A stretch of DNA of 64,000 nt from Gemmatimonas aurantiaca T-27 (lineage in GTDB: Bacteria; Gemmatimonadota; Gemmatimonadetes; Gemmatimonadales; Gemmatimonadaceae): NCBI RefSeq assembly GCF_000010305.1, contig NC_012489.1:2673646-2737645 (forward strand), in the 5' to 3' direction. The translations under genes and the position numbers were made by a program. The notes beneath the pieces are model-generated. The model made no database searches. It saw nothing but the letters and a program-made list of their open reading frames with translations, and was not told where the DNA came from. Positions 45,542 through 54,821 of the stretch are shown here, one piece after another (the stretch's first letter is position 1; every line of letters begins with the position of its first letter).

Positions 45542-45964
45542 GTGGTTTGTGCAACACGATGGGGACGAGGAGTGTTGGCAATGACCGCACTCCTCGGTGG
45601 TACACGAATCGCGCATGGACAGTCGGCCAGCGCCCTCAAGGAAATCGGTAAGACCTCGGTAGGCACGCCGGTTTTTCTTGAAACGAAGTCGGTATCCCGG
45701 GCGGGGGATGTGGTCACCGCCACCGTGCGCGTGAAATTGCAGCCGCCGATCAAGAACGGCGCACAGGAGTTGCGTAGTTCGCGGGCGATCGGCATGTACG
45801 ACTGCGTCAAACAAACCGTGGCGACCAAAGAAAGCTGGTACTTCACGGATGATGCCGGACGCAAGGAAGGCATGCACCGCACGGTCAAGGTGCCCGGATT
45901 CGGGCCAGCCCTCAAAGGATCTCTCGCCGATGTGGTATTGAAACACTTATGCACAAAGCCCTAA
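45542..45964 (+). CDS. Exported surface-adhesin E-like domain protein
   Basis: The 140-residue protein starts with a signal-like region and has the pattern of adhesin-E-type domains. VFLETKSVSRAGDVV is followed by YDCVKQTVATKESWYFTDDAG and a C-terminal SLADVVLKHLCTK with paired Cys. GTG at 45542 abuts the preceding stop, and an ATG at 45581 with a GGAG site is an alternative. It overlaps the next gene by 16 nt. The function is a surface or binding role by family analogy only. Confidence 0.7.
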   Translation: MVCATRWGRGVLAMTALLGGTRIAHGQSASALKEIGKTSVGTPVFLETKSVSRAGDVVTATVRVKLQPPIKNGAQELRSSRAIGMYDCVKQTVATKESWYFTDDAGRKEGMHRTVKVPGFGPALKGSLADVVLKHLCTKP

Positions 45965-47406
45965 CGCGATTCGCGCTTTCCCTGATCGGGTCGACGGTCT
46001 TCTGGTCGACCCCCGTCGCGGCGCAGCCCATGCGCGCGCTGGGAACGGTGCGAGGTATTGTATTCGACAGTCTCACACGGAAACCGCTGACAGACGCGGT
46101 CGTGGAAGTACGGGAGACCGCACGACTCGCCTATACCGATAAACAAGGTCGGTTCACGCTGGACTCGGTACCGATCGGGGCGCAGCAACTGTCGTTCTCC
46201 TCGCCGACGCTCGATTCGCTCGGGGTCTACGGGTTTGCGCGGGAGATCGACGTCACGTCCGACACCCGGGGGGTGGCGTTGTCGACGCCGTCGTTCCGCA
46301 CTGTGTACGATCGCCTGTGCCCCGCGGCCGGCAACGCGCCACGGGACAGCGCCATCGTGTTTGGCACCGTGTATGATGCCGCGACTCGCGCCCCCATCAG
46401 CAAGGCGAGCGTCACGCTGCGCTGGTATGAAACCGGGGGCGACGGTCGCGATTTCCTGATCCTCACGCCGGAACGCAGCACGTTCACCGCAGACGACGGT
46501 GTGTATGGCATCTGCGGTGTACCCTCCGATCTCGCGCTGAGCACATCGGCGGCTCACGATTCCGCGACCAGCGGCACATTCAGCACGGTCGTCGGAGCCA
46601 GTCGCCTGCTGCGCCGCGATCTGTATGTCAGCCGCGAACTCACCAGTGCGGTAGCGGCAGACACGGGCACTCGTGCGCCGCAGGGAACAGGTGTGGTGCG
46701 CGGGACCGTGCGGGATGAAAGTGGCAATGCGCTGGTGGGGGCTTTGGTTGTGCTCACCACGGTGGATCGCACTACGCACACCGATTCACTGGGTCGCTAC
46801 CGCTTTGGCAACGTACCGCTTGGCACGCAGGAACTCAGTGTGCGGCAGCTGGGACGTGGCGCACTGTATCGCGTCATTGATGTCACAAGGGTGGAGGGCA
46901 GCACGCATGACTTCGTGTTGCCGGTGGCCACGGTACTGGCCACGATGAATGTGCGCGGCACAGCGCGGATGGGCGTGGACCAGGCCGGCTTCCTGCGACG
47001 CAAGCGCCAGGGGTTTGCGAGGATCATCGAACATGAGGAAATCCAGAAGCGCTACGACATTGGTTCGGCGCTGGCACGGATACCGGGACTTCGCGTGAAT
47101 CGTTCGATGGGGGGAACGGAGGTCGTGGGTTCCCGCGCGGTCTGCAATTCTCCGATTCCGATCGTCCTGGACGGGGTGCCCATGCGTATGTACGGGAACA
47201 ACTCCACCATCTCGCGTGAAGCCAACTCTGCGGTGCCTCAGATGCCGACCAACGGCTCACGACTCGACGCATTGGCTGTCAGCGATGTGGTAGCCATCGA
47301 GTATCATCCGGGGGGCGCCACCATCCCGATGGAGTATTGGCAGGGCATGCCCCCGACATGTGGACTTATTCTCATATGGACCGTCTTCTCCCGCCGGCAA
47401 CAATGA
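45949..47406 (+). CDS. Three carboxypeptidase-regulatory domains + plug, no barrel (copy A)
   Basis: The 485-residue protein has a signal peptide (cleaved near VAAQP). Three carboxypeptidase-regulatory-like domains follow, beginning near residues 31, 137 and 247 (GTVRGIVFDSLTRKPL, IVFGTVYDAATRAPI, GVVRGTVRDESGNAL). A plug-like domain (about 325-480) has AGFLRRKRQGFARII, RIPGLRVNRSMGG and the end motif MPPTCGLILIWT. There is no TonB-dependent barrel, so it cannot be a channel itself. It overlaps the preceding gene by 16 nt. It is paralogous to the next gene and to the decayed copy beyond. Confidence 0.82.
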   Translation: MHKALTRFALSLIGSTVFWSTPVAAQPMRALGTVRGIVFDSLTRKPLTDAVVEVRETARLAYTDKQGRFTLDSVPIGAQQLSFSSPTLDSLGVYGFAREIDVTSDTRGVALSTPSFRTVYDRLCPAAGNAPRDSAIVFGTVYDAATRAPISKASVTLRWYETGGDGRDFLILTPERSTFTADDGVYGICGVPSDLALSTSAAHDSATSGTFSTVVGASRLLRRDLYVSRELTSAVAADTGTRAPQGTGVVRGTVRDESGNALVGALVVLTTVDRTTHTDSLGRYRFGNVPLGTQELSVRQLGRGALYRVIDVTRVEGSTHDFVLPVATVLATMNVRGTARMGVDQAGFLRRKRQGFARIIEHEEIQKRYDIGSALARIPGLRVNRSMGGTEVVGSRAVCNSPIPIVLDGVPMRMYGNNSTISREANSAVPQMPTNGSRLDALAVSDVVAIEYHPGGATIPMEYWQGMPPTCGLILIWTVFSRRQQ

Positions 47407-47414
47407 GGAGTTTT

Positions 47415-48920
47415 ATGCGCACCATACAGCCAATCCCGTTCAGACTGCTGCTGTCCGCCGTATTGCTCGCCCCCTGTGCCCTGCCAGCCCAACCGCGTGG
47501 ACCCGTCGGTAGTGTGCGCGGCACCGTGTACGACAGTCTCACACGCAAGCCGATTGTCGATGCCGTGATCGAAGTGCAAGCGACCGCACAGATCACCTAT
47601 TCCGATGCGCAAGGTCGCTTCACGCTCGACTCGGTACCGCTTGGGGTCCAGCAACTGACTTTCTCGTCGGCGACGCTCGACTCCCTTGGCCTCTATGGGT
47701 TTGCGCGCGAAGTGGATGTCACCAGCGATACACGCGGTGTGTTACTGACCACTCCGTCGTTCGGCACGATGTACGGCCGTCTCTGCGCGACCGCAGGGAG
47801 TCCGTCCAGAGACAGTGCTATCGTCTTCGGCACGGTCTACGACGCCGCCAGTCGCACCCCGTTGAGCAAAGCGCAGGTTTCATTGCGGTGGCTTCAGTCC
47901 AGTGAAGGCGGAAAGGAGTTGAGCAACCCGGAACGTACCACCGCCACCGGAGACGATGGCGTGTACGGCATCTGCGGGCTTCCCGCGGATGTCGCGCTCA
48001 CCACGACGGCCCAACACGACGCGATCGTCAGTGGTGCGTTCAACACGGTCGTTGGACCGAGCCGAATGCTGCGGCGTGACTTCTACATCAGTCGCGAACT
48101 GGGGCAGGCGGCCGACGTCCGGACCAACGCCACGCCCTCATCGGGATCAGGTATCGTCCGTGGAACCGTGCGCTACGAACGGGGCAAAGCATTGCCGGGT
48201 GCACTCGTTTCGCTAATCGCCGGCAATCGTTCGACCGAGACCGACGCTGAGGGGCAATTCCGTTTGACGGGTGTGCCGCTGGGTACGCAGGAACTGAACG
48301 TTCAGCAGATCGGACGCGGCGGAGTCAGCCGCGCCATCGACGTCACGGCGCGTGACGATGGCACACACGATTTCGTGCTGCGGGGCACCACGGTGCTCGC
48401 CACCATGAACGTGCGTGGGAAGGTCGGCGCGGATCAGGCCGGGTTTCTCCGACGCAAGCAGGACGGCATGGTCAGGGTCGTCGAACGCGAGGAAATCCTG
48501 AAGCGCAGTGATATCGGTTCGGCGCTGAAGCGTCTGCCGGGCCTGCGCGTGGCACAAAAACTGGGGGGCACGGTGATTGAGGCCACGCGACCGATGTGCG
48601 TCGGGCAGGTACCCATCGTGATTGATGGCGCCCTCATACCAAATCCACGAAACACCACCACCTTCAGCGTCCCGCAGGCATTGTCCGGGACGACAGCGAT
48701 CCCGCGCGCAACAACCACCCCTGCCCCGTCCCGAGCTGCGCAAAGCAGCGTCGTTTCAGCCGCCAATAACGCGCGTGTTGACCAGTTGATGGTCAACGAT
48801 GTCCTGGCGATCGAGTTCCATCCTGGACCGGCTTCTGTTCCCATGGAGTATTGGCCAGGCCCACCGCCACAGTGCGGCCTGCTGCTCATTTGGACGGTGG
48901 CTTCGAACTGGGACAAGTGA
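47415..48920 (+). CDS. Carboxypeptidase-regulatory + plug protein, no barrel (copy B)
   Basis: The 501-residue protein is a close paralogue of copy A with the same order: signal peptide, three regulatory-like domains (GSVRGTVYDSLTRKPI, IVFGTVYDAASRTPL, GIVRGTVRYERGKAL) and a plug-like end (FLRRKQDGMVRVVE, RLPGLRVAQKLGG, MEYWPGPPPQCGLL). It has an extra Ala/Ser/Pro-rich stretch before the last motif. The ATG at 47415 follows GAGGAG closely; an ATG at 47403 overlapping the previous stop is the alternative. A decayed third copy starts in its stop codon (TGATG). Confidence 0.82.
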   Translation: MRTIQPIPFRLLLSAVLLAPCALPAQPRGPVGSVRGTVYDSLTRKPIVDAVIEVQATAQITYSDAQGRFTLDSVPLGVQQLTFSSATLDSLGLYGFAREVDVTSDTRGVLLTTPSFGTMYGRLCATAGSPSRDSAIVFGTVYDAASRTPLSKAQVSLRWLQSSEGGKELSNPERTTATGDDGVYGICGLPADVALTTTAQHDAIVSGAFNTVVGPSRMLRRDFYISRELGQAADVRTNATPSSGSGIVRGTVRYERGKALPGALVSLIAGNRSTETDAEGQFRLTGVPLGTQELNVQQIGRGGVSRAIDVTARDDGTHDFVLRGTTVLATMNVRGKVGADQAGFLRRKQDGMVRVVEREEILKRSDIGSALKRLPGLRVAQKLGGTVIEATRPMCVGQVPIVIDGALIPNPRNTTTFSVPQALSGTTAIPRATTTPAPSRAAQSSVVSAANNARVDQLMVNDVLAIEFHPGPASVPMEYWPGPPPQCGLLLIWTVASNWDK

Positions 48921-49269
48921 TGCGCATTCACGCTTGGCTCACCATGCCCTTGCTACTGGTTCCCACGTTGGCGGCCGCGCAGCCGCAGTGATCGGTCGGA
49001 ACCGTGCGAGGCATCGTATATGACAGTCTTACGCGTCGACCGCTACGAGAGCCGTGATCGAGGTGCGGGAGACCGCGCAGATCACCTACAGCGATGCACA
49101 GGGTCGCTTCACGATCGACTCCGTGCCGCTCGGGGCGCAACAGTTGACCTTTTCGTCGCCGACACTCGACTTGCTTGGCCTCTATGGGTTTGCCCGCGAC
49201 GTGATGGGTACCCCACCTTCGTGTGGCCTGATCATCATCTGGACCACATTCTCCCGCTGGTCCCGCTGA
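48920..49269 (+). pseudogene. Decayed third copy of the plug-protein family
   Basis: The frame starts at 48920 with a recognisable signal peptide (MRIHAWLTMPLLLVPTLAAA), then meets a TGA where a family codon should be, just before SVGTVRG. A one-base deletion follows near 49050 after RRPLR, shifting the frame. The regulatory domain resumes (VIEVRETAQITYSDAQGRF to GFARDV) and then jumps directly to the family C-terminus (TPPSCGLIIIWTTFS). About 350 codons are missing. These three lesions show a pseudogene rather than a small gene. Confidence 0.88.
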
Positions 49270-49305
49270 AAAAGACGGCCCCGATGCACATCGCACCGAG
49301 GCCGT
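49269..49305 (-). terminator. Terminator of icd
   Basis: On the minus strand an interrupted stem (ACGGCC, CG, TGC paired with GCA, CG, GGCCGT) is followed by five T. It lies 23 nt after the icd stop. Confidence 0.6.
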
Positions 49306-49327
49306 TCTTCCATCTGCGCCGAGCGCC

Positions 49328-50545
49328 TTACGCCATCTTCGCCTGCAACCGGCGATCGATCGCGTCGAGGAAATTCTCCGTGTGCAGATACGGCGTGTCC
49401 TTGGAAATGAGGATCGCCAGATCCTTGGTCATCTCGCCGGCTTCCACCGCTTCAATGCACACCTGCTCCAGCGTCTCCGCGAAGCGCACCACATCAGGCG
49501 TGCCGTCCACCTTGCCGCGGTGCATGAGACCACGCGTCCACGCGAAGATGCTCGCGATGGGGTTGGTCGACGTCTTGTTGCCCTTCTGGTGCTCACGGTA
49601 GTGACGCGTCACCGTGCCGTGCGCCGCCTCGGCTTCCATCGTCTTGCCGTCAGGGGTGAGCAGCACCGACGTCATGAGACCGAGTGAACCGAAGCCCTGC
49701 GCCACGATGTCCGACTGCACGTCGCCATCGTAGTTCTTGCACGCCCACACGTAGCCGCCTTCCCACTTGAGCGCCGAGGCGACCATGTCGTCGATCAGGC
49801 GGTGCTCATACGTGATGCCGGCCTTCTCGAACTCCGCCTTGAACTCGGCGTCGAACACGTCCTCGAAGAGGTCCTTGAATTGGCCATCATAGGCCTTGAG
49901 GATGGTGTTCTTCGTGGAGAGGTACACCGGGAAGTTGCGCTGCAGACCGTAACGGAACGATGCGCGCGCAAAGTCCTTGATGGAGTCGTTGTAGTTGTAC
50001 ATGCCCATCGCCACGCCGCCGTCCTGGCCGAACTTGGCCACGTCGAATTGCATCGGCGCGCTGCCGTCGGCCGGCTGGTAGGTGATGGTCACCGTGCCAG
50101 GACCCGGCACCTTGAAGTCCGTCGCCTTGTACTGATCACCATGCGCATGACGGCCCACGACAATGGGCTTGGTCCAGTGCGGCACGAGGCGCGGAATGTT
50201 TGAAATGATGATCGGCTCGCGGAAGATCACGCCGCCGAGGATGTTGCGGATGGTGCCGTTGGGGCTCTTCCACATCTTCTTGAGCCCGAACTCCTTCACA
50301 CGCGCTTCATCGGGCGTGATGGTCGCACACTTCACCGCCACACCGTGTTTCTTGGTGGCTTCGGCGGAGTCGATCGTGACCTGATCGCCCGTCGCGTCGC
50401 GGTGCTCGATGCCGAGGTCGTAGTAGTCGAGTTCGACGTCGAGATACGGCAGGATGAGCTTGTCTTTGATGAACTGCCAGATGATGCGGGTCATCTCGTC
50501 GCCGTCCATCTCGACGACAGGATTCACGACCTTGATCTTCGCCAT
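49328..50545 (-). CDS. icd: NADP-dependent isocitrate dehydrogenase
   Basis: The 405-residue enzyme converts isocitrate to 2-oxoglutarate in the TCA cycle. It is the homodimeric, eukaryote-like type (about 405-410 residues). Key features are [13 protein letters not shown], the substrate loop [20 protein letters not shown], the metal-binding [24 protein letters not shown], and the NADP-binding [18 protein letters not shown]. The start ([12 protein letters not shown]) at 50545 is set by the normal family N-terminus; the frame is open farther upstream but not conserved. It stands alone. Confidence 0.96.
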   Translation of the reverse strand: MAKIKVVNPVVEMDGDEMTRIIWQFIKDKLILPYLDVELDYYDLGIEHRDATGDQVTIDSAEATKKHGVAVKCATITPDEARVKEFGLKKMWKSPNGTIRNILGGVIFREPIIISNIPRLVPHWTKPIVVGRHAHGDQYKATDFKVPGPGTVTITYQPADGSAPMQFDVAKFGQDGGVAMGMYNYNDSIKDFARASFRYGLQRNFPVYLSTKNTILKAYDGQFKDLFEDVFDAEFKAEFEKAGITYEHRLIDDMVASALKWEGGYVWACKNYDGDVQSDIVAQGFGSLGLMTSVLLTPDGKTMEAEAAHGTVTRHYREHQKGNKTSTNPIASIFAWTRGLMHRGKVDGTPDVVRFAETLEQVCIEAVEAGEMTKDLAILISKDTPYLHTENFLDAIDRRLQAKMA

Positions 50546-50862
50546 ACGCAGAATGCCGGGTGGGGCTGAAGAGGGACCGTGCACCGCCACCGAGGCGGCC
50601 ACGAGGAAAACGTCGACGTTCTCCATGCCGGCCAAAGCGGTATTGCGAGCCTCGCAACATGGGGAACACCGCAAGATGCGCCCGGAACCGCGATGGAGCC
50701 AGTAGTGGGGCCCGGTCTCGCGAGCTGCGGCCATAGGAGGGTCCTATAGGGGATTCCACGATTGCGCCGTGGCGTGCGTTGAACCAGTGATGGAGTGCGC
50801 ATCGGCATCTGTATGCCTACGCCCGCGCATCCTTTCCAGACTCCCCTTTCGCCGTCCGCGAT
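50546..50862. other. Divergent intergenic region icd / S15 hydrolase
   Basis: These 317 bp contain no supported gene. They must hold both divergent promoters. I could not assign boxes reliably. Confidence 0.5.
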
Positions 50863-52851
50863 ATGTCCGTCCTATTCCGCCGCTGTGCATCGCCCAGAGT
50901 GGGCCGTGTGGCGGCTACTCTCGCCCTGGCCCTCGCCGGGCTCTCTCCATCACTGCAGGCTCAGGCGCCTGCCCCCAATGCTGAGCTCATTGCCACCCGC
51001 CATGCGCAGGAGGCGGAGTTGCAGCAGTTGGCCGACGTGCACCGCTCCGTCATGATGCCGATGCGCGATGGTGTCCGCCTCATGACGGACATTTATGTGC
51101 CCAAAGGTCGCTCGGGTGGTGTGCCGCTCATTCTGAGCAAGACGCCGTACAACATGAACTGGTGGGATGTGCGCAATGGGGCGCCACGCGACGTCTCCGC
51201 TGTGCTCGGTGCCATCAAGCGTGGCTACGCCTACGCATTGCAGAACGAACGCGGTCACTTCTACAGCGAAGGTCAGTACGACATCCTCGGCCCGCCGGCA
51301 ACCGACGGGCATGACGCGGTGGATTGGTTCACCAAGCAGTCATGGAGCAACGGCCGTGTGGGGATGATCGGCTGCTCGAGCACGGCCGAATACCAGATGG
51401 CCGTGGCCGGCACAAAACCCAAGGGGCTCGCCGCACTGGTACCGCAGGGCTACGGCGCCGGCGTGGGCCGCGTCGGTGGCTGGTATGAGCAGGGCAACTG
51501 GTATCGCGGTGGTGCGGTGCAGATGTTGTTCATCACCTGGATCAATTCGCAGCAGAACGCGCAGCGCCCGATGTTCGCTCCGAACCTCAGTCAGTCCGAC
51601 CTGACCCGTCTGCGCAAGTCATTTGATCTGGCGTGGCAGGGCCCCAGCATCGATTGGTCGAAGGCGCTGTGGCATCTGCCGGTGCAGGACATCCTGAAGG
51701 CGGTGGACGGTCCGCCGGGCGTGTTCGCCGACAAGATGCCCGTGGCCACCGGTGGGGAAATGATCAAGCGCACCCCCAACGATCCGCGCTGGGACAAGGG
51801 TGGCTTGTACAACGACAGCATGCCGTTCGACACGCCGGCGCTGTGGTTCATGTCGTGGTACGACGTATCGGTGGGCCCGAACATCGCGATGTGGCAGCAC
51901 GCCATGAAGGTGGCGTCGCCCGAGGTAGCCAAGCAGCAGTACGCGGTGATCGCGCCGGTGGCGCACTGCTCGTACACGCGTGCCACCGAGAACACGGTGG
52001 TGGGCGAACGCAGCATGGGCGATGCACGTCTGGACTATGACGCGCTCACCTACGGCTGGTTCGATACGTTCCTCAAGACCAGCACCAAGACCGGCCTGTT
52101 GGATACGCTGCCGCGCATCCGCTACTTCACGATGGGCTCCAACACTTGGCAGTCGAGCGACGTGTGGCCGCCAAAGGGTGCGACGCCCACCACGTGGTAC
52201 CTCACGAGCGGTGGTTCGGCGAACACGATGAACGGCAACGGGGCGCTGGTCGCCAAGCTGCCCAAGGCCCAGCGCGACACGTTCACGTACGACCCGATGA
52301 AGCCAGTGACCAGCTATGGCGGCAACGTCTGCTGCACGGGCACGGCCATCCAGGCGGGGTCGTTCGACCAGCGAGTGCGCGAGACCAACCCCGCGATCCT
52401 CGTGTACACCTCCGAGCCGCTCAAGGAAGGCATCGAGGTGAGTGGCCCGATCTCGGTCACGTTGTACGTGGGCAGTGACGCCAAGGACACCGACTTCACG
52501 GTGAAACTCATCGACGTGGACACCGAAGGGCGCGCCTGGAATCTCGATGAAACCATCCAGCGCATGCGGTACCACACGGGCTACGACAAGCCGGAAACGC
52601 GCATGGAAGTCGGCAAGAAGTACAAGGTCACGCTTGGGCCGCTCAACACGAGCAACTTCTTCAAGGCCGGTCACCGTGTACGCGTTGAAGTGTCGAGCAG
52701 CAACTTCCCGCGCTTCGACCGCAACCTGAACACGGGTGGCGACAACTTCAGCGAGACGACTGGCGTGGTCGCGCACAACATCGTGTTCCACGGCGGCAAG
52801 GACACGCCGTCCAGCATCACCCTGCCCATCGTACGCGCCGTGAAGAAGTAA
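50863..52851 (+). CDS. Exported CocE/NonD-type S15 family hydrolase
   Basis: The 662-residue protein has a signal peptide (cleaved near LQAQAP). An alpha/beta-hydrolase of the X-Pro dipeptidyl-peptidase/cocaine esterase type follows, with [24 protein letters not shown] and [20 protein letters not shown]. The nucleophile motif GCSSTAEYQ (likely Ser172) departs from the usual GxSYxG. A C-terminal jelly-roll binding domain ends in PSSITLPIV. Candidates are acyl-peptide, amide or ester bonds in exported peptides. Confidence 0.88.
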   Translation: MSVLFRRCASPRVGRVAATLALALAGLSPSLQAQAPAPNAELIATRHAQEAELQQLADVHRSVMMPMRDGVRLMTDIYVPKGRSGGVPLILSKTPYNMNWWDVRNGAPRDVSAVLGAIKRGYAYALQNERGHFYSEGQYDILGPPATDGHDAVDWFTKQSWSNGRVGMIGCSSTAEYQMAVAGTKPKGLAALVPQGYGAGVGRVGGWYEQGNWYRGGAVQMLFITWINSQQNAQRPMFAPNLSQSDLTRLRKSFDLAWQGPSIDWSKALWHLPVQDILKAVDGPPGVFADKMPVATGGEMIKRTPNDPRWDKGGLYNDSMPFDTPALWFMSWYDVSVGPNIAMWQHAMKVASPEVAKQQYAVIAPVAHCSYTRATENTVVGERSMGDARLDYDALTYGWFDTFLKTSTKTGLLDTLPRIRYFTMGSNTWQSSDVWPPKGATPTTWYLTSGGSANTMNGNGALVAKLPKAQRDTFTYDPMKPVTSYGGNVCCTGTAIQAGSFDQRVRETNPAILVYTSEPLKEGIEVSGPISVTLYVGSDAKDTDFTVKLIDVDTEGRAWNLDETIQRMRYHTGYDKPETRMEVGKKYKVTLGPLNTSNFFKAGHRVRVEVSSSNFPRFDRNLNTGGDNFSETTGVVAHNIVFHGGKDTPSSITLPIVRAVKK

Positions 52852-52864
52852 CCGGCGCGTGCCG

Positions 52865-53374
52865 TCAGTCCTGCGAGGTCGGTGGATTCGGGGACTCCTC
52901 GAACACACCGACCTCGCGGTTTTTCATGACGTGCCCCGCCGCGAAATACCGACCATTCATGGCGATGTACACCCCTTCCGGCAACGTCTGCGCGAAACTC
53001 AGCGCACTGCCCAGATTGAACAATCCGTCGGAGCTGCCAAAGGCGTATGGCACCATGGCACCGGTGAGCACGATGGTCTTGCCGGTGATGGTCGCCGCCA
53101 GATGCTGTGCGGTTTCCGGCATGGTGTCGGTACCATGCGTGATCACCAGCCGCGACTCGGGGGCGCGGGCACAGGCCTCGGCAATCTGCTGCCGATGACT
53201 GCCCAGCATCTCCAGTGAGTCGATCATCATCAGCACTTCGACTTGCACATCGAGCATGCTGCGTCCACGTCGCAGCATTTCGGGCAGATGCGTCTCGCGG
53301 AACCGCAGCGTCCCGGTGAGTTCGTCGTACTCCTTGTCGAACGTGCCGCCGGTGACAAACACGCGCAGGCTCAT
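52865..53374 (-). CDS. Short asparaginase-domain protein
   Basis: The 169-residue protein contains the N-terminal asparaginase catalytic domain only. TGGTFDKEYD holds the first Thr nucleophile (Thr11), and HGTDTMPETAQHL the second Thr with the Asp. Full L-asparaginases are about 330 residues, so half is missing, as in the known short asparaginase-like branch. It overlaps trmD by ATGA and is coupled to it. Amide hydrolysis is probable but not proven. Confidence 0.85.
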   Translation of the reverse strand: MSLRVFVTGGTFDKEYDELTGTLRFRETHLPEMLRRGRSMLDVQVEVLMMIDSLEMLGSHRQQIAEACARAPESRLVITHGTDTMPETAQHLAATITGKTIVLTGAMVPYAFGSSDGLFNLGSALSFAQTLPEGVYIAMNGRYFAAGHVMKNREVGVFEESPNPPTSQD

Positions 53375-54252
53375 GCCGACTCTCCGCTGGACTCGCCCGA
53401 AGCGTCCGATGCATCGGTCGGTGTATTGGCCGATGTATTGGCCGATGTATTGGCGCGGTGTTTCGCCGCGCGGCCACGCCGCGCCTTCTCACGCGCTTTC
53501 TTGGCCGCCTTGTCCGCGGCCCGACGCTCCAGATCCGCGATGGCCGCATCACGCGCGGCACTCTCGGCTTCGCGCCGTGTCCAATCGGCCCGATCACGCC
53601 CCTCGGCCTCTCGTGTACGTCGCAAGCTCTCCGCATCACGCCACGCCGCCACCTTGGCGTGATCACCGCCCATCAGCACGTCGGGTACAGTGTGCCCTTC
53701 GTACGAAGCAGGCCGTGTATAGCTCGGCGCACTGATGCCCCGATCGAAGAACGAATCGGTGCGGGCGCTCTCGAGGTCACTCATCGCACCAGGCAGGAGT
53801 CGCACAGTGGCATCGACAATGGCCAGCGCCGCCGGTTCCCCACCACTGAGCACAAAATCGCCCAGTGAGAGTTCTTCGGTGGCCAGATGCTGGGCAACCC
53901 GCTCGTCGATGTCCTTGTAGTGACCACACAGCAGCGTGAGCTCAGTGCCCGCCGCAAAGCGCACCGCATCGGCATGCGAGAAACGCCGTCCGCGCGGTGA
54001 GAGCAACACGATCGGCGAGGTCGCCTGCACCGACGCCACGGCCTCGAAGAACGGGCCAGGCTTCATCACCATGCCGGGGCCACCACCGAAGGGGTAGTCA
54101 TCGACCGTGCGATGTTTGTCATGCGTGAAGTCACGCAGATCGATGAGCGAGTACTGCACACCACCGGCTGCCGCGGCCTTGGCAGGGATGCTCAGGGACA
54201 GCGGCCCCGCAAAAAACTCGGGGAAGATGGTGATGATGTTGATGCGCAGCAT
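53371..54252 (-). CDS. trmD: tRNA (guanine-37-N1)-methyltransferase
   Basis: The 293-residue enzyme methylates G37 of tRNA with S-adenosylmethionine using the SPOUT knot. Its motifs are FPEFFAGPLSLSI, DDYPFGGGPGMVM, LLCGHYKDIDERV, EELSLGDFVLSGGEPAA and PSYTRPASYEGHTVPDVLMGGDH. The usual length is about 240; here there is a C-terminal tail of about 80 residues, Lys/Arg/Glu-rich and then Thr/Asn/Ser-rich, carrying a 12-bp repeat. MLRINIITIFP is the normal start. It lies 31 bp after rimM, and the asparaginase gene overlaps its stop. Confidence 0.95.
   Translation of the reverse strand: MLRINIITIFPEFFAGPLSLSIPAKAAAAGGVQYSLIDLRDFTHDKHRTVDDYPFGGGPGMVMKPGPFFEAVASVQATSPIVLLSPRGRRFSHADAVRFAAGTELTLLCGHYKDIDERVAQHLATEELSLGDFVLSGGEPAALAIVDATVRLLPGAMSDLESARTDSFFDRGISAPSYTRPASYEGHTVPDVLMGGDHAKVAAWRDAESLRRTREAEGRDRADWTRREAESAARDAAIADLERRAADKAAKKAREKARRGRAAKHRANTSANTSANTPTDASDASGESSGESA
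53423..53455. repeat. Short tandem repeat in the trmD tail
   Basis: GTATTGGCCGAT is repeated at 53423-53434 and 53435-53446, with a third partial copy to 53455. On the minus strand it encodes tandem ANTS units, so the tail length may vary between strains. Confidence 0.8.
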
Positions 54253-54283
54253 GGGCGCGAGTGCGTGCAGGGCCTGCGACGAA

Positions 54284-54820
54284 TCAGTCGAGCAGGCCGG
54301 CGAGCGGCGCCAGCACGATCGTACGGGTCTCTTCGTCGATCGAGCGCACGATCTCGTCATGCCACGGCACGAGCGGACGTCCGGTGCTGGTTTCGACTTC
54401 CAGGATGAAGCCCTGCGGCGCGTCGTACACATCACGAACATGGCCCACCAGGCCCTGCCCGTCCACTTCCACGCGCATGCCGATCAGATCGCCGACATAC
54501 ACTTCGTCTTCATCGGCTTCCGGCAGACTGGCCGCATCGGCCAGCAGGTAGCGCCCGCGCCAGGCATCGGAGACATCGCGGTCGGTCACCTCGGTGACGC
54601 GGACCAGCCATTCCCGATTCATCGGACGGCCGTCTTCGATGTGCAGGGGCTGCGGCGCGCCGTCGGCACCCGGCAGCAGGTTGCCCTCGCGATCGCCCGC
54701 AAAAAGCACAGCGCCGGACGCAAAGAGCACGTCCGGCGCATCGTTCAGCGATTCGACAGCCCAGGCACCGCGCACACCATGTGCGCGGCGCACTCGACCG
54801 GCGACGATGTACTCAGCCAG
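54284..54820 (-). CDS. rimM: 16S rRNA processing protein RimM (CTG start proposed)
   Basis: The 178-residue product is RimM, a 30S maturation factor that binds S19. It has the N-terminal domain (YIVAGRVRRAHGVRGAWAVE) and the PRC-barrel C-domain (YVGDLIGMRVEVDGQGLVGHV, VPWHDEIVRSIDEE). No ATG or TTG occurs in frame near the N-terminus; the only GTG is 90 nt upstream (54910), deep inside rpsP and without a ribosome site. A CTG at 54820 has GAGG 6 nt before it and gives a normal N-terminus. The start is therefore unusual and uncertain. Confidence 0.82.
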   Translation of the reverse strand: MAEYIVAGRVRRAHGVRGAWAVESLNDAPDVLFASGAVLFAGDREGNLLPGADGAPQPLHIEDGRPMNREWLVRVTEVTDRDVSDAWRGRYLLADAASLPEADEDEVYVGDLIGMRVEVDGQGLVGHVRDVYDAPQGFILEVETSTGRPLVPWHDEIVRSIDEETRTIVLAPLAGLLD

Positions 54821-54821
54821 C

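Noticed and set aside
52852-52864. Terminator between S15 and asparaginase genes
   Set aside because: The gap is 13 bp and no stem fits within it.
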